DNA of 64,000 nt from UBA1422 sp963676385 (GCA_963676385.2 CAXXMM010000010.1:62001-126000), one strand, 5' to 3'. Positions 9,423 through 19,276 are shown, numbered from the stretch's first letter. The notes: generated from the letters alone by a model not told the origin. A program made the numbers and translations.

Positions 9423-10811
9423 ATGGCATTTAGTTTGTTTGGAAAATCCAACGTGGCGGATCTGATTATTGTGAATGGCCACATCTATACCCAGGACCCG
9501 GAATTACCCTGGGTGACTGGTGTTGCATGCAAAGACGGGAAAGTGCTGGCAGTAGGATCTGAAGAAGATATGTCACAGTATCAAGGGAAGACCACGGAGG
9601 TCTTGGATTTGACGGGGCACTATATGACCCCCGGCCTGTTGGATTCTTACGGGACACCGGTATTAGACGTGTTTCGACAATGTTGCTTATTTCTTGACGA
9701 CTCCCTTTCAATCGCAGACACCCTTGACCAAATTGCCTCCAAACTAAAAGCAGACGACGGAGTAGACACCTTTTTTGCCTACGGGTATGCTTCCGACCTT
9801 CTGAAAGATTTGACGGCGGAAGAAGCCACGTCTTTGTTGGACAAACTGGAAGAAACCCGGCCGATTTTGTTGCTAAGCCAAGATGGCTACGGTGCTTGGA
9901 TTAACACTCCTGCCCTGACAATGGTACAGGAGGCGGCGGACGAAGAGGCCTTGGATATTCTTACCTTACCGTTTACCTTTAGTGTGTTGAACCCATTTTC
10001 CTATGATGCAATTCAAAACTCCGTGGTTCATCAGGCCTGGAACTATGCATCCAAGGGGATTACGGGAATTTATAACAGTGGATCTCCTGATGTCTTTGAT
10101 AATATATACCAAAATGTTCTTGTGGCTATGGACCAGGAAGGGCTTCTGCCTCAAAGGCATTACGGTTCCCTTACCATTCAAACCAATATCAACCCGGAAT
10201 TTGTTGCACACAAGTTGATTCAGAACCGAACGAAATGCATTGAATTGGATGAGTTGATAAACTATAATTCCTTGGCTTTGTTTATCCAGCCGAAAACCCT
10301 GCCTTTGTTTTCTGAAGAGTATCTTCGTGCTGTGTTTACCGCCGCCTTGGAACGGGGTTTTGATATTGAAATTCAAGGGATTGGGAAAGAAGCCGTCCTG
10401 ACCTGTTATGATGCGTTGACGAATCTAAAAGTACCCGGCGGGAAAAAATCAAACATCACCTTCATGCATTCCGAAGAGCTTCGCTCCGACGAACGGAACA
10501 ACGCCTCTTTATCTGTTGATATTCTAGAGGTTGAAATGTCCATGGATTTCACCGGCAGCAATGCTGACATCTTGGAAAAATCTACCCTTGATGCCGCTGA
10601 GAAACTGGGCTTATTGGACAAATTGGGAACCATTGAACCCGGCAAGTATGCGGATTTTACCATTTTTGAATCGAATCCGCTGGAAGGGAACAACTTTCCT
10701 TCCGTCTCCATGACCCTGATTGCCGGAGACGTTGCTTACGACAAAGAAGAAGACCATCCGGATGAATGGAACCGGCTGGTCTCTTTGCAAAACGATGAAT
10801 ATGAAGATTAA
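9423..10811 (+). CDS. YtcJ-like amidohydrolase with degenerate metal site
   Basis: 462 residues. The ATG at 9423 is chosen because GGGAGG ends six bases upstream; the earlier ATG at 9417 abuts it. The N-terminal strand region (ADLIIVNGHIYTQDP, DGKVLAVGS) and the end (LGLLDKLGTIEPGKYADFTI) are typical of amidohydrolase-3/YtcJ enzymes. The metal-binding HxH, normally in a GF.D.H.H context, reads PGLLDSYGTP, so both histidines are replaced. No replacement metal-ligand cluster is obvious. It is therefore probably a catalytically inactive or repurposed family member. It is transcribed alone and its 3' end overlaps the converging GNAT gene by four bases. Confidence 0.7.
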   Translation: MAFSLFGKSNVADLIIVNGHIYTQDPELPWVTGVACKDGKVLAVGSEEDMSQYQGKTTEVLDLTGHYMTPGLLDSYGTPVLDVFRQCCLFLDDSLSIADTLDQIASKLKADDGVDTFFAYGYASDLLKDLTAEEATSLLDKLEETRPILLLSQDGYGAWINTPALTMVQEAADEEALDILTLPFTFSVLNPFSYDAIQNSVVHQAWNYASKGITGIYNSGSPDVFDNIYQNVLVAMDQEGLLPQRHYGSLTIQTNINPEFVAHKLIQNRTKCIELDELINYNSLALFIQPKTLPLFSEEYLRAVFTAALERGFDIEIQGIGKEAVLTCYDALTNLKVPGGKKSNITFMHSEELRSDERNNASLSVDILEVEMSMDFTGSNADILEKSTLDAAEKLGLLDKLGTIEPGKYADFTIFESNPLEGNNFPSVSMTLIAGDVAYDKEEDHPDEWNRLVSLQNDEYED

Positions 10812-11320
10812 AGTTTGGCCACTTGAAGGGATACTGTTTTTTGGCCATCAGCCGTCTGCTGTCTGCCAACTTCTTCAAAGCCAAATCGGGTATGGAATTT
10901 TTCTGAAATCACATTGGGTGGCACCACGTAGTATTCTGCTGTGACCACCGGAACCTGAGTTTCTTTTGCAATCCGAAAAATCTCTTGATATAAAGCGGAT
11001 CCCAATCCGCCACTTTGGGTGCCCGGCTTAATGACAATTCGATCCACATACAGGAATTTTGGATAATGGGATTCAAACCATGTATAGTTGATACTGTCAT
11101 AGTCCGCACCCTCACGAAATCCCAGAAGAAATCCTGAAAACTCCCCTTGTACTTCTACCACCAACTTAATGGCTGCTTCTTGGTACAGATGCGCCAATTT
11201 ATCCATGGTCAAATGGCTGAGAAAGTGTACCAACTCCTCATTCAACGCTAATATGTTTTGGAAATCAGCTTTGGTGGCAGGACGAATCCTGACATCATTG
11301 TTTTTTTTGTTGTTTTCCAT
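10808..11320 (-). CDS. GNAT-family N-acetyltransferase
   Basis: 170 residues from the ATG at 11320 (ribosome-binding site aaaggac). The fold signature is visible: an N-terminal strand VRIRPATKADFQNIL, then FLYVDRIVIKP leading into the acetyl-CoA loop GTQSGGLGSALYQEIFRIA (the R/QxxGxG/A pattern), and a C-terminal FHTRFGFEEVGRQ strand. The substrate is unknown. It follows the DUF2284 gene by about 15 bases on the same strand, so the two are probably co-transcribed. A longer start at 11404 would lie inside DUF2284 and has no ribosome-binding site. Confidence 0.75.
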   Translation of the reverse strand: MENNKKNNDVRIRPATKADFQNILALNEELVHFLSHLTMDKLAHLYQEAAIKLVVEVQGEFSGFLLGFREGADYDSINYTWFESHYPKFLYVDRIVIKPGTQSGGLGSALYQEIFRIAKETQVPVVTAEYYVVPPNVISEKFHTRFGFEEVGRQQTADGQKTVSLQVAKL

Positions 11321-11334
11321 TAGGTGTCCTTTCT

Positions 11335-11850
11335 TTATTCCACAAAAACCGCTGTAATGTTTTTTGCCGGGTCTCCTTTTTTTTGAACCACTTCCAATGT
11401 CCATCCCAAATTTCTTACCGTCTTATATACGTCTATTCCGAGAAAATACAATGGAGGTCTCAGGTTTCGTCGGTTCACACAAGAGTTTCCCTGCTCTGCG
11501 GCACAACTTTCACAACTGGCACACTCTGTTGCTGCCAGCGCAAAGGTATATCCGGCTAAAAACGCCTTGCTTTCCAAGGCAATGGTAAGGTCTTGCCCTT
11601 TTTCCAAATCTTCAGTTTGTACCAGTACGCCCCATTGGTACTTCTGAATCAGTTGTTGAAAGAGTACGGTATTGGACGCCTCGGAATAGTTGGTGGGGCA
11701 GTAGGCAAGACCGCCGGGGCATCCGTACAAACACTTTAATATGGTTCTGCTGTCAAAGGCAACATCCTTCATATCAAAAGCGATTGCTTGCGTAGCACCT
11801 AACTCCAAGGCACGCTGTACCAGTTCTTTTGCGTAGGTTTCGTTTATCAT
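11335..11850 (-). CDS. DUF2284 cysteine-rich predicted metal-binding protein
   Basis: 171 residues from the ATG at 11850, preceded by aaaggag. Two cysteine clusters are seen: CLYGCPGGLAYCP near residue 40 and CASCESCAAEQGNSC near residue 110, followed by RRNLRPPLYFLGIDV. This arrangement is that of the DUF2284 family, thought to bind an iron-sulfur cluster or other metal; no reaction is established. It lies between htrA and the GNAT on the same strand. A perfect eight-base hairpin (CCCGCAAT/ATTGCGGG, 11863-11884) separates it from htrA and may tune expression. Confidence 0.7.
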   Translation of the reverse strand: MINETYAKELVQRALELGATQAIAFDMKDVAFDSRTILKCLYGCPGGLAYCPTNYSEASNTVLFQQLIQKYQWGVLVQTEDLEKGQDLTIALESKAFLAGYTFALAATECASCESCAAEQGNSCVNRRNLRPPLYFLGIDVYKTVRNLGWTLEVVQKKGDPAKNITAVFVE

Positions 11851-11899
11851 ATTGGCTCCTTTCCCGCAATGCTGTGATTGCGGGAGGGATCCCACAATC

Positions 11900-13252
11900 T
11901 TAATTTGTGTTTGTGGTTAAGGTGACGGTCACTGTTTTGGTGCTGTTGTCCCGTACGACCTTCACTTTTACTTTATCTCCGTTTTTATACTGGAGCAAGG
12001 TGCTAATCAAGTCTGACATATTCTCAATTGTGTCACCATCAATGGCCACAATAATGTCACCCTTTTGGATACCGGCATCTTTTGCCGGTGAATTGGTCAA
12101 AAATCCGCTGACGTATACACCTGTTTCGGATCCCAATTTCGCATCCGGATAAGATTCCAAATACTCGGATACACTTCCTCCTTCAACCCCCAGATACACT
12201 CGCTGAAAACTGCCATCTTTGAGAACGGATTCAATAATTGGAATGGCGGTGTTAATAGGAATTGCAAATCCCAAACCTTCTCCGTCTTGGGCCTTGGCCG
12301 AATTGATGCCGATTACTTGCCCTGAGGCATTGAGCAACGGTCCGCCGCTGTTTCCCGAGTTGATTGCTGCATCTGTTTGAATCAGGTTATCCATTGTAAT
12401 TGAACTTTGACCTTCCGTAATGGTAATGCTACGGTTCAAACCACTGATGACACCTGCCGTAACACTTCGCTCAAAGTCTAGCCCCAACGGATTGCCAATG
12501 GCCACCGCATAGGCACCGATTTTTACATCGTCGGAATCTCCCAATTCTGCGGCCGTTAATCCTGTGGCATCTACTTTTATGATGGCTAAATCGATGGTGC
12601 TGTCATTCCAAAGAACTGTAGCTTTCTTTTCTGTTCCATCGTATAACTCGACCGTAATGGTATCCGCATCCCCATCGCTGATGACGTGGGAGTTGGTCAA
12701 TATATACCCATCCGAATCGATAATGATGCCGGTTCCCACACCGGTGGTATAGCCGCTTTCCTCACCATTGTAGCTTTGATAAGTTACCTTGGTGCTGGTG
12801 CTGATGCCCACTACAGATGGCAACACCTTTGTGGCAATGGCCTCCGCAGTATTCACATCATCGTCAGCATTGATTGTCACATTATCTCCGGAAATTGTGG
12901 ATCCGGAAAAATAGTTGGCTGCCATTCCCCCGCCAAAGCCTGCGCCGCCGCAAAGGACCACAATCAAAATTACTGAAATAACTTTCTTGGACTTGTGGGT
13001 AAGGGGCCTTCGTTTTTTCTTTGGTTTTGAAGGTTTTTGTTCTTCGAAGGCAGTTCCGGATTCTGTGGCTGCGGATGCTGTCTCGGCAGTGCCGGATTCT
13101 GTGGCATCCAAAAAATCAACACCTGCGGGTTCAACCGATTCCATGCCGTCTTTGCTTCCCCCCCCCTCCGGGGTCTCGTCGTTTTTCGGGGTTTCCGAAA
13201 CCGACGATATGTCTTCTTGCAGTCCTTCCTGCAACTCTTTTTCATTTTCCAT
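11900..13252 (-). CDS. htrA: membrane-anchored HtrA/DegP-type serine protease with PDZ domain
   Basis: 450 residues. A 90-residue acidic and then basic cytoplasmic N-terminus precedes one transmembrane helix (about 91-115). The trypsin-like domain follows, with a catalytic triad His189 (TNSHVISDGD), Asp221 (STIDLAIIKVD) and Ser302 (INSGNSGGPLLN). A C-terminal PDZ domain covers about 345-445 (SPAKDAGIQKGDIIVAIDG). This is the Gram-positive HtrA layout: quality control and degradation of misfolded proteins on the outer face of the membrane. The ribosome-binding site is aaggag before the ATG. The unusually long N-terminal tail is the only oddity. Confidence 0.92.
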   Translation of the reverse strand: MENEKELQEGLQEDISSVSETPKNDETPEGGGSKDGMESVEPAGVDFLDATESGTAETASAATESGTAFEEQKPSKPKKKRRPLTHKSKKVISVILIVVLCGGAGFGGGMAANYFSGSTISGDNVTINADDDVNTAEAIATKVLPSVVGISTSTKVTYQSYNGEESGYTTGVGTGIIIDSDGYILTNSHVISDGDADTITVELYDGTEKKATVLWNDSTIDLAIIKVDATGLTAAELGDSDDVKIGAYAVAIGNPLGLDFERSVTAGVISGLNRSITITEGQSSITMDNLIQTDAAINSGNSGGPLLNASGQVIGINSAKAQDGEGLGFAIPINTAIPIIESVLKDGSFQRVYLGVEGGSVSEYLESYPDAKLGSETGVYVSGFLTNSPAKDAGIQKGDIIVAIDGDTIENMSDLISTLLQYKNGDKVKVKVVRDNSTKTVTVTLTTNTN

Positions 13253-13455
13253 AAGGCATTCTCCTTCCTGTCATACAACACTCTCTATAAAGATATTTAT
13301 GCCACGGAAAGATTAAAACAATCTGAATGAAACTTCTTGTCACACCTAAGGCTGTAAAGCCAACAAATCCCCCCATGAGCAGTATTCGTGTTCATTAATT
13401 TTATGATACCTTTTGGCAAGAGGAAAGGCAAGAAAAAGGTGAGACGCCTAAGGCC

Positions 13456-14445
13456 TTATTTCCCTCCAATCAGCGCTTTCTCCATTCCCTCAGAAATTTC
13501 CACTCCGGTTTGAGTACCTATACCCGCATATATGATTTCACCAGTTTTCTTCTTTAAAGAAACACCAACGATGCCGGCGATGCTTTCCCGAATTTCCTCA
13601 GCCATTAGGCCGTTTTTAGGGGCTTTCAAACTTTCTCCCGATCCGTTTTCCACATCAATGGAAAGACTGTATTTCTTGTCAGAAAGCCGGATTTCCAGTT
13701 TCCCTTCACGCAAATTTAAAACGTCGATTTTGGCCCTCGTATATGTGGCAAATCGGTATAGGTCATCTCCAATTCGCAAAAATGCAATCAGTCCCATAAA
13801 GGAACGCTTCAACCAAGGAATTTTGGCATAGGAAAACATCAATGAAATATTTTCTTCGGGGAAATGATTAGACTGCAACCAAATCCAGGCGCCGGGAAAA
13901 GACGTCCCCCAGTCTTTTTCAATGTATCCATACCCGCCGTCATAACAGAATTCTTCTCCATCCAAGGTGAGGCACCCGGAAATTTCATGATGAATATTGA
14001 CGATGCCATGATAACACTCCATCCATGGAATAAAGGTAAAGGGCCCCATAATCCCAGGGTTGGTCACGGTCTTGGGGAAAGGGACAATATGGTCAAACCG
14101 GAGCTGTCCCGTAAAGCGACCCCGGTCTGTATCAATGTTCAGCCGTATTTCATTTCTGCAAAAATAATTTTCCCCAATCCATACTTCAAAAGTATCCTCG
14201 CTGACCCGAAACGCCGACAAAGGAAACCGGAAGTAATAGGCATGCCCATGTCTGGCATCCATCACCTGAATAAAGGCGTGGGCGTCCCGACCGTCTTTTT
14301 GGTAGGAAACCCCGGGAATCACCGCCAGCGGCGCCTGTTGCCCAGTGTCAATTATTTTGAAGTACCAACCTTCAAAATAATCTTTTTTCGTTTTGTGCTT
14401 TCCCTGAAAGATTTCAGGGTGTAAAAGCCGGTGAAGACAATACAT
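13456..14445 (-). CDS. tocopherol-cyclase-like protein
   Basis: 329 residues. The motif HKTKKDYFEGWYFK at the N-terminus, the GIMGPFTFIPWMECYHGI segment and GYGYIEKDWGTSFPGAWIW are hallmarks of the tocopherol cyclase-like family, a lipocalin-like beta fold. Bacterial members outside photosynthetic lineages do not make tocopherol and their substrates are unknown, though hydrophobic or glycolipid ligands are plausible. No signal peptide is visible. It follows ftcD by about 35 bases on the same strand with its own ribosome-binding site (aggagaagg), so it may be the tail of the hut operon, but nothing links it to histidine breakdown. Confidence 0.75.
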   Translation of the reverse strand: MYCLHRLLHPEIFQGKHKTKKDYFEGWYFKIIDTGQQAPLAVIPGVSYQKDGRDAHAFIQVMDARHGHAYYFRFPLSAFRVSEDTFEVWIGENYFCRNEIRLNIDTDRGRFTGQLRFDHIVPFPKTVTNPGIMGPFTFIPWMECYHGIVNIHHEISGCLTLDGEEFCYDGGYGYIEKDWGTSFPGAWIWLQSNHFPEENISLMFSYAKIPWLKRSFMGLIAFLRIGDDLYRFATYTRAKIDVLNLREGKLEIRLSDKKYSLSIDVENGSGESLKAPKNGLMAEEIRESIAGIVGVSLKKKTGEIIYAGIGTQTGVEISEGMEKALIGGK

Positions 14446-14480
14446 GGGTACTCCTTCTCCTCCTACCTATGGAAGGTGGC

Positions 14481-15377
14481 TTATAGCAGGTGGTTTTCGA
14501 TAACCTGAACTGCCGGGTCAAAGTCTTCAATCTGAAGATAGTATTCGGCTGCATCCAGTAAGGCTTTCATTGGACTAAGCCCAACGAGCTCGGTACCAAT
14601 AATCGGCACCCCATAACGTGCCGCTTCGTTTCGCACCAACTCTGTCACTCTGTGAAGCGGGGTCACGGTAACGTCTGTCATATTAATGGAAACCTGAGCG
14701 ATGTTTCGTTCTTCCAGCATGACGCCCATGGCTTTGACACACTTTAGGCCGCCGCCGGCTTCCCGGATAATTTTGCTAATTTTTGTTGCAATTTCAAGAT
14801 TGCTGGTTCCTAAATTAATGTTATATGCCACAAGGGGAGGTCTGGCCGAAACCCCAACAACGCCGCCGGTTGGGTGAATCCGTTGCCCGCCAAAATCGGG
14901 AATCCATTCCGGATCTTTCACTTTTTCACCCATGCCTTCAAACTGTCCCTTGCGAACCTGTGCCAAGTTGACTCGATGGGGAGCCGATGCGGATTTTTCG
15001 TACAAGAATACCGGCAGATCCGCTTCTTTGGCGATGCGCGCCCCCACTCTCTTGGAAAGCTCAATGCACTCTTCCATGGTGGCCTCTTTGATAGGCACAA
15101 AAGGCATAACGTCAACACAGCCCATTCTGGGATGTTCTCCTTTATGCTTGGTCAGATCGATCAATTCCACCGCCTTTTTGGCCAGCTTCACGCTGGCTTC
15201 TTCACAACCTTCCAGACTTCCCATATAGGTAATTACTGTTCGGTTGTGACTGGGATCAGAAGTGTATTGGAGCAAGGTGCAACCGGGGGTCTGACGGATT
15301 TGGTCCACACAGGCCTCAATGATTTCCTTGTTTCTTCCTTCACTGATGTTTGGTATACTTTCAATAATTTTTGCCAT
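14481..15377 (-). CDS. ftcD: glutamate formimidoyltransferase
   Basis: 298 residues from the ATG at 15377 with ribosome-binding site ggagg. It transfers the formimino group of N-formimino-L-glutamate to tetrahydrofolate, the penultimate step of this histidine pathway. The diagnostic start AKIIESIPNISEGRN, the HNRTVITYMG stretch and GEHPRMGCVDVMPFVP (active-site region) are present. It carries only the transferase half; in animals the two activities are fused, here the cyclodeaminase is the separate gene just upstream. An in-frame extension to 15473 overlaps fchA and is unlikely. Confidence 0.93.
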   Translation of the reverse strand: MAKIIESIPNISEGRNKEIIEACVDQIRQTPGCTLLQYTSDPSHNRTVITYMGSLEGCEEASVKLAKKAVELIDLTKHKGEHPRMGCVDVMPFVPIKEATMEECIELSKRVGARIAKEADLPVFLYEKSASAPHRVNLAQVRKGQFEGMGEKVKDPEWIPDFGGQRIHPTGGVVGVSARPPLVAYNINLGTSNLEIATKISKIIREAGGGLKCVKAMGVMLEERNIAQVSINMTDVTVTPLHRVTELVRNEAARYGVPIIGTELVGLSPMKALLDAAEYYLQIEDFDPAVQVIENHLL

Positions 15378-15390
15378 TTTATCCTCCGTT

Positions 15391-16017
15391 TTACAGGCTT
15401 TCCCGGACTTGCTCAACCACCCGGTTTGCCAATTGGTTACTCTCATTATATAGACGTTTGCCCTCTTCTTCAAAGTGTCTGGCCATGTCCGGGTCTTTTA
15501 CCCCAGGCAGATTAATGGAAACATTCAGCCATGCTCCTTTTGCCGCAGTTTCCAAACAGGTTGCGGCAACCCCCAGGTCACTGGCTGCATTGGGGTTAGA
15601 GTGTCCCACCAACTGTTCCACCAATTTTAACCCTTGAACTGCCAAAGTCATCACCTCAAAAGGAATCTGGGTTGCCAACAGATTGGCTTCACCAATCGCC
15701 TTACTGCGAATCGTTTTTTGTTCTTCGGTTTCTTTGCTCATCTTGTACGCTGCGGAAACCATGTTATAGGCCTGGGTATCTCGATCCACCGCATCTGTCA
15801 TGGCATGAAATAAAGGCAATCCGGCCTCTTTCACTTGCAGACACAGGGGGTGCTCCTTCTGGTATTTTTCCCTTGTCAGGGTCAAATCCGCCACCATTAA
15901 AAGCAGAGAAAGCCCTTGGGCCCCTGTCAGTGCGCTTACCGAACCGCCGCCGGGGGCGGGCGCATCTGATTTCAGCAATTCCAAATAATCAAGTACTTTC
16001 ATTTCCGTTAATTTCAT
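15391..16017 (-). CDS. fchA: formimidoyltetrahydrofolate cyclodeaminase
   Basis: 208 residues from the ATG at 16017, which overlaps the hutI stop as ATGA, implying coupled translation. It converts 5-formimino-THF to 5,10-methenyl-THF plus ammonia. The N-terminal DAPAPGGGSVSALTGA motif and all-helical remainder (VDRDTQAYN, GHSNPNAASDLGVAA) are typical of the FTCD_C/FchA family, and the length matches. It provides the link from histidine breakdown to the one-carbon pool. The longer upstream reading lacks a ribosome-binding site. Confidence 0.92.
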   Translation of the reverse strand: MKLTEMKVLDYLELLKSDAPAPGGGSVSALTGAQGLSLLLMVADLTLTREKYQKEHPLCLQVKEAGLPLFHAMTDAVDRDTQAYNMVSAAYKMSKETEEQKTIRSKAIGEANLLATQIPFEVMTLAVQGLKLVEQLVGHSNPNAASDLGVAATCLETAAKGAWLNVSINLPGVKDPDMARHFEEEGKRLYNESNQLANRVVEQVRESL

Positions 16018-17243
16018 CGAATCAATCCTTCCTTTATCGTCATACATGCCATATTGGAGCCAAACCGATAGCAAAGCATTTCCATATCCGGGGCATCCCA
16101 GATGACCAAGTCTGCCTTCTTTCCCGGTTCCAAGGTTCCCACCTGTGTTTCCCTGCCAATGGCGCAGGCTGCATTAATGGTAACCGCCGTCAATATTTCT
16201 TCAGGCGTCATTTTGTATTTCAGATATCCCAAGTTCATCACCAGTTGCAAATTCAATGAAGGGCAAGATCCGGGGTTAAAATCGGATCCCATTGCAACAG
16301 GTATCCCCAATTCAATCATCCTGCGAACCGGTGCAAATTTTTTGTCCAAATAAAAGGATGTTCCCGGCAGGACCATGGCGATGACGCCGCCCTTGGCCAT
16401 TTTGGCCAAGCCTTTTTCGCCAATGGCAATCAGATGCTCCGCAGAAGTGGTTTTCATCTGCCCGGCCAATTCTGACCCACCTAATTCAACGATTTCATCG
16501 GTATGAATCTTTAGCCCAAATCCCAGTTGCGCTGCGGTTTCCAGATATTTTTTGCTTTGGGGAACATCAAAGACCCCTTCTTCACAAAAAACATCAACAA
16601 ACTCCGCCAAGTTTTCTTTTCTCACCTGAGGAAGTAGTTCCTTACAAAGAAATTCCATATATCCATGGGCATTTCCTTTGTATTCCGGAGGCACAGCGTG
16701 GGCGCCCATAAAGGTGGCCACCACATCCATGGGGTGGGTTTCATTTAGTTCTTTGATGACCTTGAGGGTTTTTCGTTCATCTACCAGATTCAACCCGTAT
16801 CCGCTTTTGGCTTCGCAGGTGGTCACCCCAAGTCCCAGCATTTCATCCAGAAAACCCGTTGATTTTTCCACCAGTTCTCGGAGCGTGGCCTTGCGAGTTT
16901 CCCTGACTGTGTCCAAAATGCCTCCACCGGCCTTCAAAATCTCCAGATAGGATGCTCCCCGTAATTTCAACGGAATTTCGTGTTGACGATAACCGCCAAA
17001 GACCAAATGGGTATGACCGTCAATCAGTCCCGGGGTCACCAATTTTCCTTCTGCATCTATGACCGTATCCCCATCCATTCCCGCCACATCCGGCTGAGAA
17101 AAGATTTGCCGGATTATCCCATCTTCAATGAAAACGGAAGCCCCTTGAATTTTTTGGTTTTCGCCCTGGGCAGTTCCGGCGTGTTTGTGGTTTCCCACCG
17201 GTGTCTGGAGCATTCCTATGTTTTTAATATATAAGGTGCTCAT
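16014..17243 (-). CDS. hutI: imidazolonepropionase
   Basis: 409 residues. It hydrolyses 4-imidazolone-5-propionate to N-formimino-L-glutamate. It is an amidohydrolase with the metal ligands in GLIDGHTHLVFGG (about residue 75), the KSGYGL loop, a second histidine pair in KIHTDEI and SAEHLIAIGE, and the ligand aspartate in AMGSDFNPGSCPS. The length and order fit HutI. The ATG follows ggaggg by a few bases, and that ribosome-binding site overlaps the end of hutU, whose TAG lies eight bases upstream. Confidence 0.95.
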   Translation of the reverse strand: MSTLYIKNIGMLQTPVGNHKHAGTAQGENQKIQGASVFIEDGIIRQIFSQPDVAGMDGDTVIDAEGKLVTPGLIDGHTHLVFGGYRQHEIPLKLRGASYLEILKAGGGILDTVRETRKATLRELVEKSTGFLDEMLGLGVTTCEAKSGYGLNLVDERKTLKVIKELNETHPMDVVATFMGAHAVPPEYKGNAHGYMEFLCKELLPQVRKENLAEFVDVFCEEGVFDVPQSKKYLETAAQLGFGLKIHTDEIVELGGSELAGQMKTTSAEHLIAIGEKGLAKMAKGGVIAMVLPGTSFYLDKKFAPVRRMIELGIPVAMGSDFNPGSCPSLNLQLVMNLGYLKYKMTPEEILTAVTINAACAIGRETQVGTLEPGKKADLVIWDAPDMEMLCYRFGSNMACMTIKEGLIR

Positions 17244-17251
17244 GGTCCCTC

Positions 17252-19276
17252 CTATCGATAAAACTTGTCTACCGTCTTATTTACCAAGTCCTCATCGGCC
17301 AGATAAGGCAGGGTAATGTGTCCCTCCCCTTGGTACTTGGCATTGTATTTGATGGAGGTCTCAAGGGCAGGCTCATTTCTCGCCCAGTTTCTTCGGGCAA
17401 CACCTCCCATGACATCCCACATCATGGCGGATTTCAAAATGGTATCCACTCGGTCGCTGCCATCCAGCACCATACCGAATCCACCATTGATGGCCTTTCC
17501 AATGCCGACGCCGCCGCCGTTATGAAGGGCGCAAAGGCTCATACCTCTGGCCGCATTCCCTGCAAAACACTGAATGGCCATATCCGCCATTACGTTGCTG
17601 CCGTCCTTGATATTGGCCGTCTCTCGGAAAGGAGAATCGGTTCCGCTAACATCGTGGTGATCTCTTCCCAGCATTATCGGTCCGATTTTGCCTTCCCGAA
17701 TCATCTCATTGAATTTCAAGGCGATTCGAGTTCGACCTTCTGCATCCTGATATAGAATTCTCGCCTGGGTGCCCACCACCAACTTGTTCTTACCTGCATC
17801 TCGAATCCATGCCCAATTGTCTCGATCCTGGAATCTACCGCGAGGGTCAATGCAACTCATGGCCGCCTGATCCGTAGCCTCCAAGTCTTCAGGTTTTCCG
17901 GATAGGCAAACCCAACGGAAAGGACCATATCCATAGTCAAAGAGGAGGGGTCCCATAATATCTTCCACGTAAGAAGGCCAAATAAATCCGTCTTTTTCGT
18001 CAACACCATTCTTTGAAATCTCCGTGATTCCGGCATCGTACATGGCCTTCATAAATGAATTTCCATAGTCGAAGAAATAGGTGCCCCGTTTGGTCAAAGC
18101 GGAAATGGCATTATAGTGTCTTCTCAAAGAGTGATCCACCATTTCGCAAAACAGTTCCCGATCTTTGCGCAGCATATCCGTTCTTTTTTGGAAAGTCAGC
18201 CCAACCGGGCAATATCCCCCTGTGTAAACATTGTGGCAAGAGGTTTGGTCGCTGAGCAAATCAATTTCAAAGTTATTGGCAACGGCGGCCTCCAGCAAAT
18301 CCACAATATTCCCCCAATAAGCGATAGAAATCTTTTCCTTCGCCCGCACTTTTTCTTGTGCCAGACGGAAAACTTCATTTAAATCTGTGAGCACCACATC
18401 TACCCATCCCTGATTTTTACGGGTTTCGATTCGAGACATGTCCACTTCCGCAAAAATGCCTACAGCCCCTGCAATGGTAGCTGCCTTTGGCTGTGCCCCG
18501 CTCATACCGCCTAATCCCGATGAGACAAAAGTAATCCCGCTTAAATCACCATGATCCGACACGCCGAGAAACTTCCGTCCGGCATTGAGAATGGTGCTGA
18601 AGGTTCCATGGACAATTCCCTGGGGGCCGATGTACATCCACCCGCCTGCGGTCATCTGACCATAGTTGGCAACCCCCATTTCCTCAGCAACTTCCCAATC
18701 AGCGCTGTTGTCGAACATCCCTACCATCATGGCGTTGGTGATAATTACCCGTGGCGCCTCCGGTTTGGATGGAAACAAGCCCAATGGATGTCCGGATTCC
18801 ACCACTAGTGTCTGATCCTGGGTTAATTCCTCTAAATATTTTTTGATTAACCGATACTGAAGCCAATTTTGGCAGGGTTGACCGGTTTCTCCATAGGTTA
18901 CTAGTTCATAAGGATACAAAGCGATTTCAAAGTCCAGATTATTGTCAATCATCACCTGCATGGCTCGACCTTCCAAGCACTTTCCTTTATATTCATCCAC
19001 CGGCTTTCCGCAAATCCGACCTTCCGGCCGATAACGATAAGCATAGATTCGCCCATAGGTGACCAATTCTTCCATAAACTCCGGAGCAAGGGTCTCGTGT
19101 AGCTCTTCCGGCACATAGCGAAGTGCATTTTTCAAGGCCGTTATAGTTTGGTTTTTTGATAGGCGAAAGCCTCGATCCGGGGCCCTTCTCCGTCCCTTCT
19201 CAAACTTTGGGTAGGAAGGAAGTTGGTTGTCCAGCTTGATGGTCATCGCCTGACCAATGTTTTGATTGGTTATCAT
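17252..19276 (-). CDS. hutU: urocanate hydratase (long form)
   Basis: 674 residues; hydrates urocanate to 4-imidazolone-5-propionate using NAD as an electrophilic cofactor. Recognisable segments are LVVESGHPLGLFPS, MVGMFDNSADWEVAEEMG, GQMTAGGWMYIGPQGIVHGT, VSSGLGGMSGAQPKA and the cysteine-containing DLLSDQTSCHN. It is about 120 residues longer than the common 550-residue HutU and matches the longer anaerobe-type enzyme. It starts directly after the hutH stop, with its ribosome-binding site (aggagg) inside the end of hutH. It ends in TAG; the next in-frame stop is a TGA four codons later. Confidence 0.94.
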   Translation of the reverse strand: MITNQNIGQAMTIKLDNQLPSYPKFEKGRRRAPDRGFRLSKNQTITALKNALRYVPEELHETLAPEFMEELVTYGRIYAYRYRPEGRICGKPVDEYKGKCLEGRAMQVMIDNNLDFEIALYPYELVTYGETGQPCQNWLQYRLIKKYLEELTQDQTLVVESGHPLGLFPSKPEAPRVIITNAMMVGMFDNSADWEVAEEMGVANYGQMTAGGWMYIGPQGIVHGTFSTILNAGRKFLGVSDHGDLSGITFVSSGLGGMSGAQPKAATIAGAVGIFAEVDMSRIETRKNQGWVDVVLTDLNEVFRLAQEKVRAKEKISIAYWGNIVDLLEAAVANNFEIDLLSDQTSCHNVYTGGYCPVGLTFQKRTDMLRKDRELFCEMVDHSLRRHYNAISALTKRGTYFFDYGNSFMKAMYDAGITEISKNGVDEKDGFIWPSYVEDIMGPLLFDYGYGPFRWVCLSGKPEDLEATDQAAMSCIDPRGRFQDRDNWAWIRDAGKNKLVVGTQARILYQDAEGRTRIALKFNEMIREGKIGPIMLGRDHHDVSGTDSPFRETANIKDGSNVMADMAIQCFAGNAARGMSLCALHNGGGVGIGKAINGGFGMVLDGSDRVDTILKSAMMWDVMGGVARRNWARNEPALETSIKYNAKYQGEGHITLPYLADEDLVNKTVDKFYR

